Shown in pieces: positions 11,756 to 22,410 of a DNA stretch of 64,000 nt (its first letter is position 1; every line of letters begins with the position of its first letter). The DNA is from Sisyra terminalis (lineage: Eukaryota > Arthropoda > Insecta > Neuroptera > Sisyridae). A model generated the notes under the pieces. The model was given only the letters and a program-made list of their open reading frames with translations. It was not told the origin of the DNA and searched no databases. Both the position numbers and the translations under genes were made by a program. Location of the stretch: contig OY292277.1 in NCBI GenBank assembly GCA_958496175.1, forward strand, positions 6,386,001 through 6,450,000, read 5' to 3'.

Positions 11756-12935
11756 CCAACTGTACAGTGGTGCAATGCAATGCAATGAATCTCATAAAGA
11801 GAGTGGTATTCTTCGTATCAATGAATCTACTGTTGGACTTTATCTACCAGATTCCACTAATGGAATTTGGGCGTTTGTACTACCGCATTTCAAACACTTT
11901 CAATAACACTGAGTAGACCGAATCTGTCACGTTCTCGTAAGAGTACAAAAGTTCAACTATTGGAATTTTACTACCTGCTTATTGGATTCCACTGCTGGAA
12001 TCCGGACGGTTGTATCGTTAAACAAGTTTGGAGCAAAGCTGTTTTGGTAGTCGTCTTTAATACCTTCGTACTTTAATAGTGGGTGCATTGCATCTAGTGC
12101 GTTCTCGCCAGAACAATGGATTACTATTTATCAATAAATGTACTCTTAAAACGTTTCTACCTGCCTATCGGCTTTAACTAGTGGAATTCGGATCTTTGTT
12201 GTTATCTTATCGTATTGAAAACCAAATAATGCGCAAAATTGTTGGAATATGGAATCTTGTTTTACTAATACCTGTATTTCAACCCCTGAGGTGTATGACT
12301 TAAGTGAAATCTCTGAAAATTGAGATGTAAAAAATAGTAATGGTCCCCCATAACTGGATTCCGTAAATCTAAACCGGTCTCAACAAAATCGTAGATATCA
12401 GAAGTTTATTTACACCTACGCTAGAAAGATTTTTCATTACTGCTAATGCCACGTAGAAGAGGCTAAATCCCCGACATATTATTTTTACCTGCATGGATTT
12501 CTATTTTCGAATTGGATGAATCTGAACTCTGGATTTCTGACTATCCTTTTAAACAAAATTATCACATAACCAGTGAAACACGAACTTTTACAACTCGATA
12601 AGTGACAAGATTTCTGTAAGGGACCCTAAAGTTTTTGAATCTAAATTTAGAAAACCATAAAGTTGGGTTTCAATAAGAGACCAATTGTGAGACCAAGTGA
12701 TCAACATTAGAAGCTATATTCCTGACTGCCCAATGTTTGATGGTATCCACCTCATAAATATAAACAAACTGCAGCAAAACCTTTCAAAAAATATTCGTAA
12801 GAATTTTGGGAATGGAAAAAAATAAAAAAATGTTTTAATTTGATTAATCAAATAATCGAAAATTGAAAAAAAAGAGATGTATATTATATACGACTGCTAT
12901 AACTCATAGGCTAGATCATATAGGCTAATTTGGAA
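11756..12935. other. Degenerate dispersed motif block
   Basis: A motif like 'ctacctgcttattggattcc' followed by 'actgctggaatccgga' recurs with changes at about 11850, 11970 and 12158, suggesting an eroded tandem or transposon sequence. The ORF at 11867-12076 spans these repeats and shows no known domain. The remainder is unassigned. Confidence 0.4.
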
Positions 12936-12944
12936 CCACCAACA

Positions 12945-13098
12945 CAAGGTTTATAAAATACACAGGTGACCTCATACGCTACGTGACGTATTCAGAAGAA
13001 ATTCGTACATATCTTCAGACTGATTCAAATTTCAAAATTCTTCGTATGACGTCATATTTTTTTTCTAATGGGGCAATATGTGTAATTTATAAACCTTG
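12945..13098. mobile_element. MITE with 9-bp target duplication
   Basis: A 154-bp element with inverted tips caaggtttataaaatacaca and (right) tgtgtaatttataaaccttg. It is flanked by an exact 9-bp direct repeat ccaccaaca (12936-12944 and 13099-13107). Nine-base duplications point to Mutator-like or Merlin-like movement (inference). A second copy is at 42208-42359. Confidence 0.88.
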
Positions 13099-13217
13099 CC
13101 ACCAACACTCTTTTAATTTTCATGTTGTTTAAGTCCTTGTCTTTTTAAATATAATAATTAAATTGTGAATAATAAAGACGAAGCTTCTTGTGGAATATTA
13201 TTTATTTTATCGCCAAC

Positions 13218-13246
13218 GTTTCGTCAGTTATTCCTGACTTTTTCAG
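13218..13246 (-). ncRNA. Hammerhead-like motif, copy 1
   Basis: The minus strand reads CTGAAAAAGTCAGGAATAAC then TGACGAAACGTTGGC. Compared with copy 2, CTGAAGA has become CTGAAAA, damaging the conserved core. The hairpin GTCAG/CTGAC and the GAAAC block are intact. This is probably an inactivated copy. Confidence 0.3.
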
Positions 13247-13523
13247 AGCTCTACAATGAAAATACATAGCATTTATAAAGTAGCGACACATCGTTGTCAA
13301 AATTATAAATAATTTTACAGCTTATTTTTATGACACTTGTGGAGTAATTTTTAAGTTCGGTTAGTATTTAAATGTTATGAAAATTTAATTATTTTTTGGT
13401 TAGATTTCACATTAATTAACTAAGATTTATATCGACTAAAACTTATGAATTGTAATTTATTTATTTATAATTTTGACAACAATGTATTGCTATTTTTAAA
13501 ATGTTATGTATTTTCATTATAGA

Positions 13524-13561
13524 GCCCTGAAGAAGTCAGGAATGACTGACGAAACGTTGGC
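13524..13561 (+). ncRNA. Hammerhead-like motif, copy 2
   Basis: Order on the plus strand: GCC, CTGAAGA, one extra A, stem GTCAG (13535-13539), loop GAATGA, stem CTGAC (13546-13550), GAAAC, GTT, GGC. The CTGANGA and GAAA boxes and the stem between them match a hammerhead core. The flanking GCC/GGC could form stem I, with ACGU as a minimal, possibly dimerising, stem III. Self-cleavage would be after GUU. The extra unpaired A is not in the textbook core. Confidence 0.4.
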
Positions 13562-13635
13562 GATAAAATAAATAATATTCCACAAGAAGCTTCGTCCTTA
13601 TTGCCCACAATTTAATTATTATACTCTTTCAATTG

Positions 13636-14330
13636 TTTAGTTGGTATGCATTTTTTTTGCTAGTCAATCTTTTTTTTTTTGAGAAATCAGGCTTCTACCA
13701 CTGATAAAATCTATAGATCCCCCACAGTATCATCAGGAAACGATTTGGAAGCATTTAGAAAAACAGGATTTAGAAATACACCGTTACTATTAATTGGAAA
13801 CATCATAAGAGTTGATCAATAAATCCAATGGTTCCTATACCTTGATATGTCACAGGGCCTCTCTATTTAAGCAAAACTTACAAGTGTACAAAAATTTAAT
13901 TTAGGGACTTCTGGATTAAGATCTTTTGTATGAAAGTTTCAGTTATAAGTCTTTATTTTTTTATCAATCCAAAATTGAAAATTATTTAGTTGGTATGCAA
14001 TTTTTTTGCTAGTCAGTCTTTTTTTTTTAAAAAATCAGGCTTCTACCACTGATAAAGTCTATAGATCCCCCACAATATTATCAGGAAACGATTTGGAAGC
14101 ATTTAGAAAAACAGGACTTAGAAATAAACTGTCTCTATTAATTGGAAACATCATAAGAACTTATCAATAAATCCAATGGTTCCTATACCTTGACATGTCA
14201 CCGGGCCTCTCTATTTAAGCAAAACTTACAAATATACAAAAATTTAATTTAGGGACTTCTGGATTAAGATCTTTTGTATGAAAGTTTCAGTTATAAGCCT
14301 TTGTTTTTCTATCAATTCAATTTTTCTTAG
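13636..14330. repeat. Tandem duplication, period 349 bp, two copies
   Basis: tttagttggtatgcattttt starts at 13636 and again at 13985. The two units are about 93-95% alike by eye through caggcttctaccactgataa, gatcccccaca and gggacttctggattaagatc. No coding sequence or inverted tips seen. It could be a two-unit satellite or a duplicated element fragment. Confidence 0.85.
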
Positions 14331-15240
14331 AAAAAAAAATTTTAAAAGACAAAAATTCTTTGTAAAAAAGAATCTCTCAATTATTTCTGGCTACAACTCT
14401 TGTGTGGATTCGTTGAATTAATTCGAAAGTCAAACATATAGTGATACGAAAAACGAAAACAACAAACCTAACGGGAACACTGATGCATAAATAGAACGAG
14501 AAAAAAATGCTTCCATTATATTTAGCTAACACTGTAAAATATAAAAAATCACAGACATATATTCAATCGCTATAGATATAGATACACAAATGCCCATGGA
14601 TCATTTCCTCACCCACTTTTGCCCTTTATGAGCCTCGCCACGGCCCCGTTGCCCCTCGTGCGCGCAAATTTCGAATGCTCATAACATATTATAACAATGG
14701 CAATAAATAAAATATAGAAATGGAGTAAAAAAGGTCAATTGTTTTATGCGGCTCGATTAGCGGCACATGAGAACATTTACGGTACGTAGGTATAGGCAGT
14801 CGAGGCATTTCTGTGCACTGGCAAGCGTAAAAGGTGACATCGCATTCGTATTGTTTTATTGAGCACCGAATACAACAATGCATCGCACAAAAAATTATTT
14901 TTTTCCGGCAAAATTCAATGTTCTTAGCGTACAAGGTACATATTTATTTGTCTCAATTTATGGAAAATTTTCTCGCCAAAGGGTTCGAGAAATGAGATTA
15001 GAAAATTATTGGCTGCCATCGCAAATCAAATACGAAAATTTGCATAAATTGCACATTATGAATGATTGCTAGAATATCCACCTATTTGTGGACTTAATAA
15101 TACATACAATGGGGGGCTGAAATGTTGGCAAATTTGCATATTTTCCTTTGCTATAATTCATCGCTTGTTTCAACTGAAATTTTCCATTTTGGAAATGGAT
15201 TTACCAATATAATATAATAGGCAAACGTATGTATTTATAT
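14331..15240. other. Non-coding unique DNA
   Basis: No gene recognised. 14590-14860 is less AT-rich (ctcgccacggccccgttgcc) and might be regulatory. The opposing ORFs at 14689-15072 have no known domain. Confidence 0.4.
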
Positions 15241-15242
15241 TA

Positions 15243-16664
15243 GAGTGATTCAAAAAAAAAAAAATTTTTTCTTGCAAACAAGCTGAAAAGTTTTGTTTTG
15301 ACGTAAAAAGACACCAGTTAAAATTTCAGCTCTTAATATTAATATTTATAATATAATGATTTCTTATTTATTTTTAAATTTCAAAATCGATAAATTCACT
15401 TTGCTAAACTTCAATATCATTGAAACATAAAATCTCTCTATTCTGTACATATTTACACAAGTATTGCATTAAAGCTTACTTTATGAAAGCTCAATACATT
15501 GAGATAACAAGTATATGCAAAACTACAGTGCTTTGAGTAACTTCAAAAGTAACCAAGTGTATTACATTATTACTATTGAATGTATCTAAATAATCTTCCC
15601 TAAAATATTATATTTTCTGTATTAGCTATCATCACCCGCAACTTCTTCAGCGTGGCATTAAGTAAAAAATGATTACTATAATAATTCAAAAAAAAAAAAA
15701 AAATTCTTGCAAACAGGCTGGAAAGTTTTGTTTTGACGTAAAAAGACACCAGGAAAATTTCACCTCTTAATATTAATATTAAGGTTGTCCTCATCGCATT
15801 TTTTATTTCCCATAAGAATGACATGGGAAAAGTTATTTTTACTTCTTCTGATTTTTATACTGTTCAAACGACTATTTAAATAATAAATCTCTTCTATGAT
15901 CTTTATAGAGAATTAAACGTTCTACAAAAAAGGACTGATAACATTTTTTGATTAGTCCATTGAAAAATAATGATTTATCGATAGAGCGCGAAAAAATTGT
16001 GTTTATCGACGGGAAATTCAAATGAAAAAATTCGCCATTTGTATTTGAAATTATAATTAATTTTGAGAGTGACTGAAATACTGAAATTTTTAAGCGGAAA
16101 TTCACGAACGTAATTCTAAAAACGAGCATTCGAGGAAAAACTAAAATCGAGAATATTTCTCATATTAAAATCAATATAGTATTTTGATGATAACTATTTT
16201 TTAAATCAAATTCGGCAAAATAAATCTTTTAAAGGATGTAAATTGTAAAATTTAATAAAAAAAAATCATTTGTTGACATCTCTCACAAATCAAATTTGAT
16301 AAAAAAGCTGACCCCTATTTTAACACTAAAACAACAGTTTTGGTATAATATACAAAATTCGATCAAATTTTTAAAGAATTGAACTTTGATCTTGAATAAC
16401 TTTTGAACACATGGACTAATCAAAAAATGTTATCAGTCTTTTTTTGTAGAGCGTTTAATTCTCTATAAAGATCATAGAAGAGATTTATTATTTAAATAGT
16501 CGTTTGAACGGTATAAAAATCAGAAGAAGTAAAAATAACTTTTCTCATATTTTTCTTATGGGAAATAAAAAATGCGATGAGGACAACCTTAATATTAATA
16601 TTAACAGCTGAAATTTTAACTGGTGCTTTTTACGTCAAAGCAAAACTTTTTTTTTGAATCACCC
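15243..16664. mobile_element. Palindromic family C element
   Basis: TA-flanked. The left tip is gagtgattcaaaaaaa and the right tip tttttgaatcaccc. Outer arms share tttgacgtaaaaagacacca followed by cagctcttaatattaatatt. The inner arms share gatcatagaagagattta and ttctacaaaaaaggactgat, each present inverted on both sides. The left arm start is duplicated (15260-15335 and again 15690-15780), with about 350 bp of unrelated AT-rich sequence between, so the element carries an insertion or partial duplication. Non-coding. Confidence 0.8.
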
Positions 16665-16666
16665 TA

Positions 16667-17230
16667 ATGAATATTGGTAAAGTGAAAGAACTAAGATTGT
16701 TAACACATATTTTGGAGTGAAGTACAAAAATTGTTTCAAATTTGAACTAACTACTGTTATTGTTGTTATGGTTTCAACCGTTATTTTTTATTTCAGTCAT
16801 TTGCCAATTTTTACGATTTGGCAGTTGTGTCAGTGTTGGACTGTGAATATTTCACGGGAAGTTTCAAGTATCTGATATTGCAAAATTGAAGCAATTTATG
16901 AAAACTTCCTTGATTTTCTTTAACAGTATTGATATTTTTGATATAGTCGATAACAAAATGCAATGATAAAATTTCATACTTTCCAGTATTCTTAACTAAA
17001 TAATTGCTACGCACAAAATGTTGGAGAAAAAAAAGAATGAAAATCGTAATCCCCACTTTTCTGGACCGAAATTTCATAATTATATCCTTAAACTCAAAAT
17101 TAAAAAAAAAAAATAGTTTGGTGTCGCAAATTTTTTGATTCAACGAATCGTTTACCAGAAAGTACCTAGTGATCAATAAAAATTATTACTTTAACAACCT
17201 GATCATAGTAAGTAGGGAGTGCTTGCATAT
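16667..17230. other. AT-rich non-coding DNA
   Basis: No recognisable gene. The 121-codon ORF at 16811-17176 (minus) is AT-driven and shows no domain. Confidence 0.4.
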
Positions 17231-17690
17231 GAACCGTTTATTTTGAAAGTGAGTTAAGTCCATTTCAAGAACATTTCCGATAGTGTTATCATTTTTAACA
17301 ATAGGAACATAAGATACTAAGGAGGAGGGAATAATTGGCGTTATTGTTAACAACTAAAATGAAATCAGTAATTTGTAATAATCAGTAATAATTTAATTAA
17401 CATACTTTATTCTTATTACAAGAAGAAGAATCACCATATAGACCAGCGGTCGGGGAACCGGAGTAAAATACCCCAAATGGGGTAAAAATGATTTTTTTTC
17501 TGGGTTAAAAACTAAATCAATAAATAATATTTATTTAAAATTTACATTGATTGTTTTCTTTTTAGAATGGGAGGGGGGTAGTATTGATTAGGCAATAATA
17601 TTTTGGGATAATGGTTAAAAAAGTTCCCCGACCACTGATATAGACCGTCTTTGAAAAGGACTTACGCCATTTTCAAAATAAACGAGTTAT
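17231..17690. mobile_element. MITE-like inverted repeat, interrupted
   Basis: The left tip is gaaccgtttattttgaaagt followed by gagttaagtcc. The right tip contains ggacttacgccattttcaaa followed by ataaacgagtt, its inverse. A hAT MITE (17444-17637) sits in the interior, so this element is the older of the two. Confidence 0.6.
17444..17637. mobile_element. hAT MITE, 194 bp
   Basis: The tips are cagcggtcggggaacc and (right) gttccccgaccactg. An exact 8-bp duplication atatagac lies at 17436-17443 and 17638-17645. Non-coding. Insertion into the surrounding inverted-repeat element is clean. Confidence 0.92.
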
Positions 17691-19528
17691 ATATTACTTT
17701 TAATTGTTATCCCTATTAACTAAATTTTGATTCAAACTATATAGCTTTTATGGTATCGGAAAACAGAAACGCAATTGCAAATATCATCGATACTCGATTT
17801 AAAATTTTATTGACGGAAATAAAAACAGTTCGAATATCACCTCGTTTCATATTACATTACATTTACACGTGCATAATCCACGTGTCATACATCAAATCAT
17901 CTCAATTTAACATTAACACCTCTCGACAATGGTTTTTTTTTTCTTTTTTTTTTGAAAAACCAATTGAGAATTTTCCCATTTTTTTCCCTCTTGTTATAAC
18001 GATTCAAAATATTCGTAGCCTTTCCACGAACTCGTAATCGTAACGTAGACCAACACACGTGCTTTTCCACCCTTATGCAAGTTCTAAAAATAGAAATATC
18101 GTACTCTAGCTTTTCGCTTCCCTCACAACGATTTTCATCGCACTTCCTCTACATACGTCATCCCCAATCGATCCCCATTGCGTTTCGTCATCCCACCGTT
18201 CTACGAAAAAAAATTCACACATATCCCCAATGAAAAATGCATTCAAAAGCTTAATTAAAACGATTCTCAAGGGTTGCGCGTCCAAAAAAAAATCCTATAA
18301 AAATTTTTATGACACTTTTAAATGAGAAAATTAACAATAAATGTTTCACTTTTTTTTGTTGATAAATATAAAAATATCCAACACTTTTTAATAGGTTGGG
18401 GATTTATCAAGGATTTGAGGTGGAGAATTGGCATGCACCAAGTATTATATACTTACGTATATAAAAACATCAACACAATCCCTCAGGTCTCGTATTGCGT
18501 CATACCTTTGACGTCATCAAGGAAAACCACCAACACAAACACGAAAATGCCGTACACACATACATATATATATATCCTGAAACTGGAATAAGAGAGCGAT
18601 AGCTCGAATAAAGGGAGATGTAAAAGTATAAACGGCTCACAAGGGGATGCAACCCGTTGAGATGTCAGGGATAATTTTTCCTGTTTGCGATGCAAACAAA
18701 TCTCACATATAAATATTACATCAAACACATATGCATGTACACACTTTAATATTTATCCCATATTTATCAAACAAGACAAATGATTAATACGATTTTGTGT
18801 AGGCAACCATTGTTGCACGAATGCTTTGTGTTTGCCGAAACGATTGATTTAAAGAACTGACCTTTACAAAAGCCACAAATATAAATCAAAGAAAACAACA
18901 TTTTTTTTACCTTTACAATGACTCTTAAAAGATAAAAAATAATATTAATGTCCATAAACAAGTATTACTCAACCCAGAAAGATTCGTTAAATGACAATCT
19001 GAATTGAAAAGAAGTTCAAGAAAAATAACAGGTGGTTTGGAAAAAGGGATTGATTGGAAAAAAATATAAGATATTCAATGAAAAAATGAAAATTTATGAA
19101 GATTTGGTTCATCCATCATTGTTAAGCTTTTGGAAAAAAATAAGAAAAAACTAATCAGAGTTTTACTCCAAAGCCAAATGCATCACTTGCAATGTGTTCG
19201 GAATCGAACACAATTTTCATGAAAATTTCCCAAGATGTTTCGCGCAAGTGATAAGCCAGTCGATTGCGACAGATATATTAGATTTTCCTCACCCTTAAAT
19301 CTCCCACCCCCGATTTTTCCACCTTTGCATGCTTGCCACTCTTGTATACTATGCGAACGAACCGTATCGGTGTGTGAAAATTTTCATATTTGCCTTGCAG
19401 CATTTCCACGGAAATCGAATTTAAATGCGAACAAGCTTCAACATTGACAATTTTCCTCCAATGGCACATGACTGCTCTTCTTTTCCCATAATATATGAAT
19501 CTTTCTTTATGTTCCTCTATATATACAT
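17691..19528. other. Non-coding DNA with moderate-GC patches
   Basis: No gene recognised. 18020-18200 and 18470-18560 are less AT-rich and include two tgacgtca-like words (for example tttgacgtcatcaagg), possible CREB/AP-1-type sites. ORFs in both strands at 18322-18728 overlap each other and look spurious. Confidence 0.4.
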
Positions 19529-19530
19529 TA

Positions 19531-20689
19531 GATTGACTCAAAAAAAATTATGATTTTTTTTTCTTAATTATATCGAAAATATTGTGGGAAATGACAAAAA
19601 AAAATCCTGTGAAAGTTTAAGCTCTTAATATTAATCGAAATTATTCGATTTTCCATTTAAATAACATGGGAACAATATTCTCTTGCACTTGGGAATTTTA
19701 TAGCTCACGTTGGTGACAATATTTCGGAATGACCAAGGTATATTCTTGTAGAAAATTGAACGATCTACAAAAAAGGTCTCGCACAAGTTTTTGATATATT
19801 TATTCCTCCAAAAGTTATTCGAGGTCAAAGTTGAACTAAAAAGAAATTTTAATATTTTTTAAATTTTTTGACGCAACCATCAATTTTATGAGAAAATTTT
19901 ATAGAACATTTTTTGTAGAGCACTTTTTTTTTGTATAACTTATCTCTATAAAAGTTTTTGATATTTTTCACAACGTGGTGTAGCGTTAATCGAACAATAT
20001 AACAAGTGCTTTACTAAAAATGAAGAACAATTGCAATACTTATTACTAGTTATAAGTCAATACAGAAAAAAAATTCCCAATTGTAATAAAAATCTCTTAG
20101 TGTAATAATTACAATTTAATTTAATAAAAAAATAATTTCTAGGTTAAAAATCTAATAATTCGAGTAATATTATTAATTTAAAACAATAAAATTACGAATA
20201 TTTTCGGTTCATTGCAAATAACTTAGAACCTGTGAAAAATATTAAAAACTTTTAAAGAAATAAGTTATAGGAAAAAAAGTGCTCTACAAAAAATGTCTTA
20301 TAAAATTTTCTCATAAAATTGATGGTTGAGTCAAAAAATTGAAAAAATATTAAAATTTCTCTTTAGTTCAACTTTGACCTCGAATAACTTTTGAAGGAAT
20401 AAATGTATCAAAAACTTGTTCGAAACCTTATTTGTAGATCATTCAATTTTCTACAAGAATATACCTTGGTCATTCCGAAATATTGTCAGCAGCGTGAGCT
20501 ATAAAATTCCAAAGTTCAAAAGAATATTGTTCCCATGTTATTTAAATGGAAAATCGAAATTTGCGATGCGGCACCTTTTAATATTAATATTAAGAGCTTA
20601 AACTTTCACAGAATTTTTTTTTTTGTCATTTCCAACAATATTTTCGATATAATCAAAAAAAAAAAGTTATAATTTTTTTTGAATCCGTC
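19531..20689. mobile_element. Palindromic family A element, copy 1
   Basis: TA-flanked, 1159 bp. The left tip is gattgactcaaaaaaa and the right tip ttttttttgaatccgtc. Arms mirror each other through tatagctcacgttggtgaca, gaacgatctacaaaaaaggt and ttgacgcaaccatcaatttt. The mirror centre lies near 20100, inside AT-rich loop sequence. No ORF of note; those calling 'FVDRSIFYKNIPWSF' are the same arm read on both strands. Confidence 0.88.
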
Positions 20690-20691
20690 TA

Positions 20692-21949
20692 ATATAGAGT
20701 TAAAAGAAAATTTTATTATTTCTCTCAAAGCTTACAATTAAAATCGATGGACTTGTTTGTGCAAGATAATAATTTAGATTCCCTTTATTGTTCCAAACTG
20801 CGACTCATATATTTGTATTAGGCGAATGTCTTTTGTTTTATTCATTTGTTACACGTATCGTTTTTGTTTCGCCACATCAACCAATCGTTTCAGGTTTCTT
20901 TTATTCATACACAAGAGTGTTGGCCATTTTCCAAATGTAATGCAACCAAATGAATTTGTGCAACGATGACAAATTTATTGAATTTTTTTTGGGGAAAACA
21001 GCCCCCCCCCCTGTTTGTCTCGCACAACTTTAATATGTGGACATTTAAAGTTTATTTTTAGAATTTTCACTTCCGTTTCGAAAGCCTTCGTTCAGTCGTC
21101 AGTTCCGTTTCCCATTTTTCACTTCCATTTTATTATATCTGGGTCACCATTATGGACCTATCAAAATCACTGGAGAATGGGATGGATGGAGGAGAAGGTT
21201 TTAGAATCTAATCAATCTTTTTAGTTGCACACAAAAATTTCGTCCTTTTTCTTCTGCTCGGCGTTAATATATATATCGGACGAGTTTTTTTTCGAGGGGG
21301 ATGAGGGTGGATTATAGTGAACGTGATTACCATAACCGATTAATGAAATGAAAGTCTTTTACGTTTTATTTTGGTTTTATCGCGTCGTTTTACATCTACA
21401 CGCAACATAGTAATCAAATATTATGTCTATTAAATAAATCATCCCTTATGTGAAAAACTAGAAGAAATTGAAAAGCAAAAGAAATGTTAAAGAAAATCGC
21501 GTAACATTTACATGGTCGTGATGGGGCATAAATGGCTGGAACGAGGACTTGCAACGGATTGTTAAAGCTTGAGGTTAATTATTATGTTATTGGAGAGATT
21601 GTCTTTGGAAGTAATTTTCATAAAGTTTATGTGCGGGGAGGTGGAGGAAAATGTCAGAGTTTGGCCTTTTAAATGCGATTTTCATTAGGCTGAGACTTGC
21701 TTGAAGGTATGACCTCGAGTTTTTAGGGAATTTTTTCGATTGGACTTGAACTAATTCGATAAGAAATTAATGGAAATGATTAAGATAAATTGATAAGGAA
21801 TTTATCAGAAATTTTCTATCGGTGCTAATAAAAAAAGTATTATAGAGGTATTAGGAATACAAATTAGAGTACGTCGTTTTCTATCAAAACAAAAAAGTTT
21901 TTTTATAACATTTTGTTTAAACTACTTTCCATCATTAACCATTACTTTT
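20692..21949. other. AT-rich non-coding DNA
   Basis: No gene recognised. It contains a poly-C run (21001-21011) and ordinary unique sequence. Confidence 0.4.
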
Positions 21950-22410
21950 CTCAAACTTTTTGACAGGGTTCGAAAACCACGTCGGAAGAACTATTATTCC
22001 AGTTTTTCGTTTTTTTATATGATGCAAAGCATTGCTAAGATAGCTGAAGTATCATCAGCTGAAATAAGTGGTAATCTAAAAGGGTAATGTCTGGGAAATA
22101 TGGGAAGTGGGCTAGAATTTCCCACTGAAGTGTTTTCAGATAGGTTTTGAGATTCTGCAACATGGGGATGAGCATTACCATGTAGAACAACGGTTCCTAA
22201 GTTTTTTTAGCCGCAGACCCCCAAGGAAATCAATCCTAATGCCAAGGACCTGAGTGAACAAAAGGTGCAATTTTCGGACAATATTATACTTTAGTATTCC
22301 TTCATTAAATTAAAAAACAAAAAACAAACTTTTTTAAATGGGATCGCGGACCACAGGTTAGGAAACAATGATGTAGAAGAATGACTGTTCTACTTGGAGT
22401 AATTATGCAA
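21950..22410 (-). pseudogene. mariner-like transposase relic
   Basis: Minus-strand frames give ILLHGNAHPHVA, then KTYLKTLQWEILAHFPYFPD followed by ITLLDYHLF, then SYKKTKNWN. These correspond to the mariner blocks HDNARPHVA, KTYLETLKWEVLPHPPYSPD…DYHLF and the later EEVKNW region (family knowledge). The catalytic Asp of HDN is Gly here, the third catalytic block is eroded, frames shift, and a hAT MITE interrupts it at 22188-22370. It is dead and older than the hAT insertion. Confidence 0.8.
22188..22370. mobile_element. hAT MITE inserted in mariner relic
   Basis: 183 bp. The left tip is caacggttcctaag and the right tip ggttaggaaacaatg. An exact 8-bp duplication atgtagaa lies at 22180-22187 and 22371-22378. 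Removing the insert and one duplication restores the mariner reading across the junction. A relative lies at 39243. Confidence 0.92.

Larger units (their letters stand above)
13130..13625. mobile_element. Inverted-repeat element carrying ribozyme-like motifs
   Basis: The left arm (about 13133-13275) and right arm (about 13503-13622) are inverses over some 120-140 bp, including ccaacgtttcgtcagt and its inverse, and agcttcttgtggaatattat. Each arm holds one copy of the hammerhead-like motif described separately, in opposite orientation. The interior is AT-rich and non-coding. Confidence 0.75.

Noticed and set aside
13636..14330. The tandem pair as LTRs of a retrotransposon
   Set aside because: The two units abut directly with no internal region, primer site or polypurine tract.
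19631..20601. ORFs with text like FVDRSIFYKNIPWSFRNIV on both strands
   Set aside because: They are the two arms of palindromic element A read in both directions, not a gene family.
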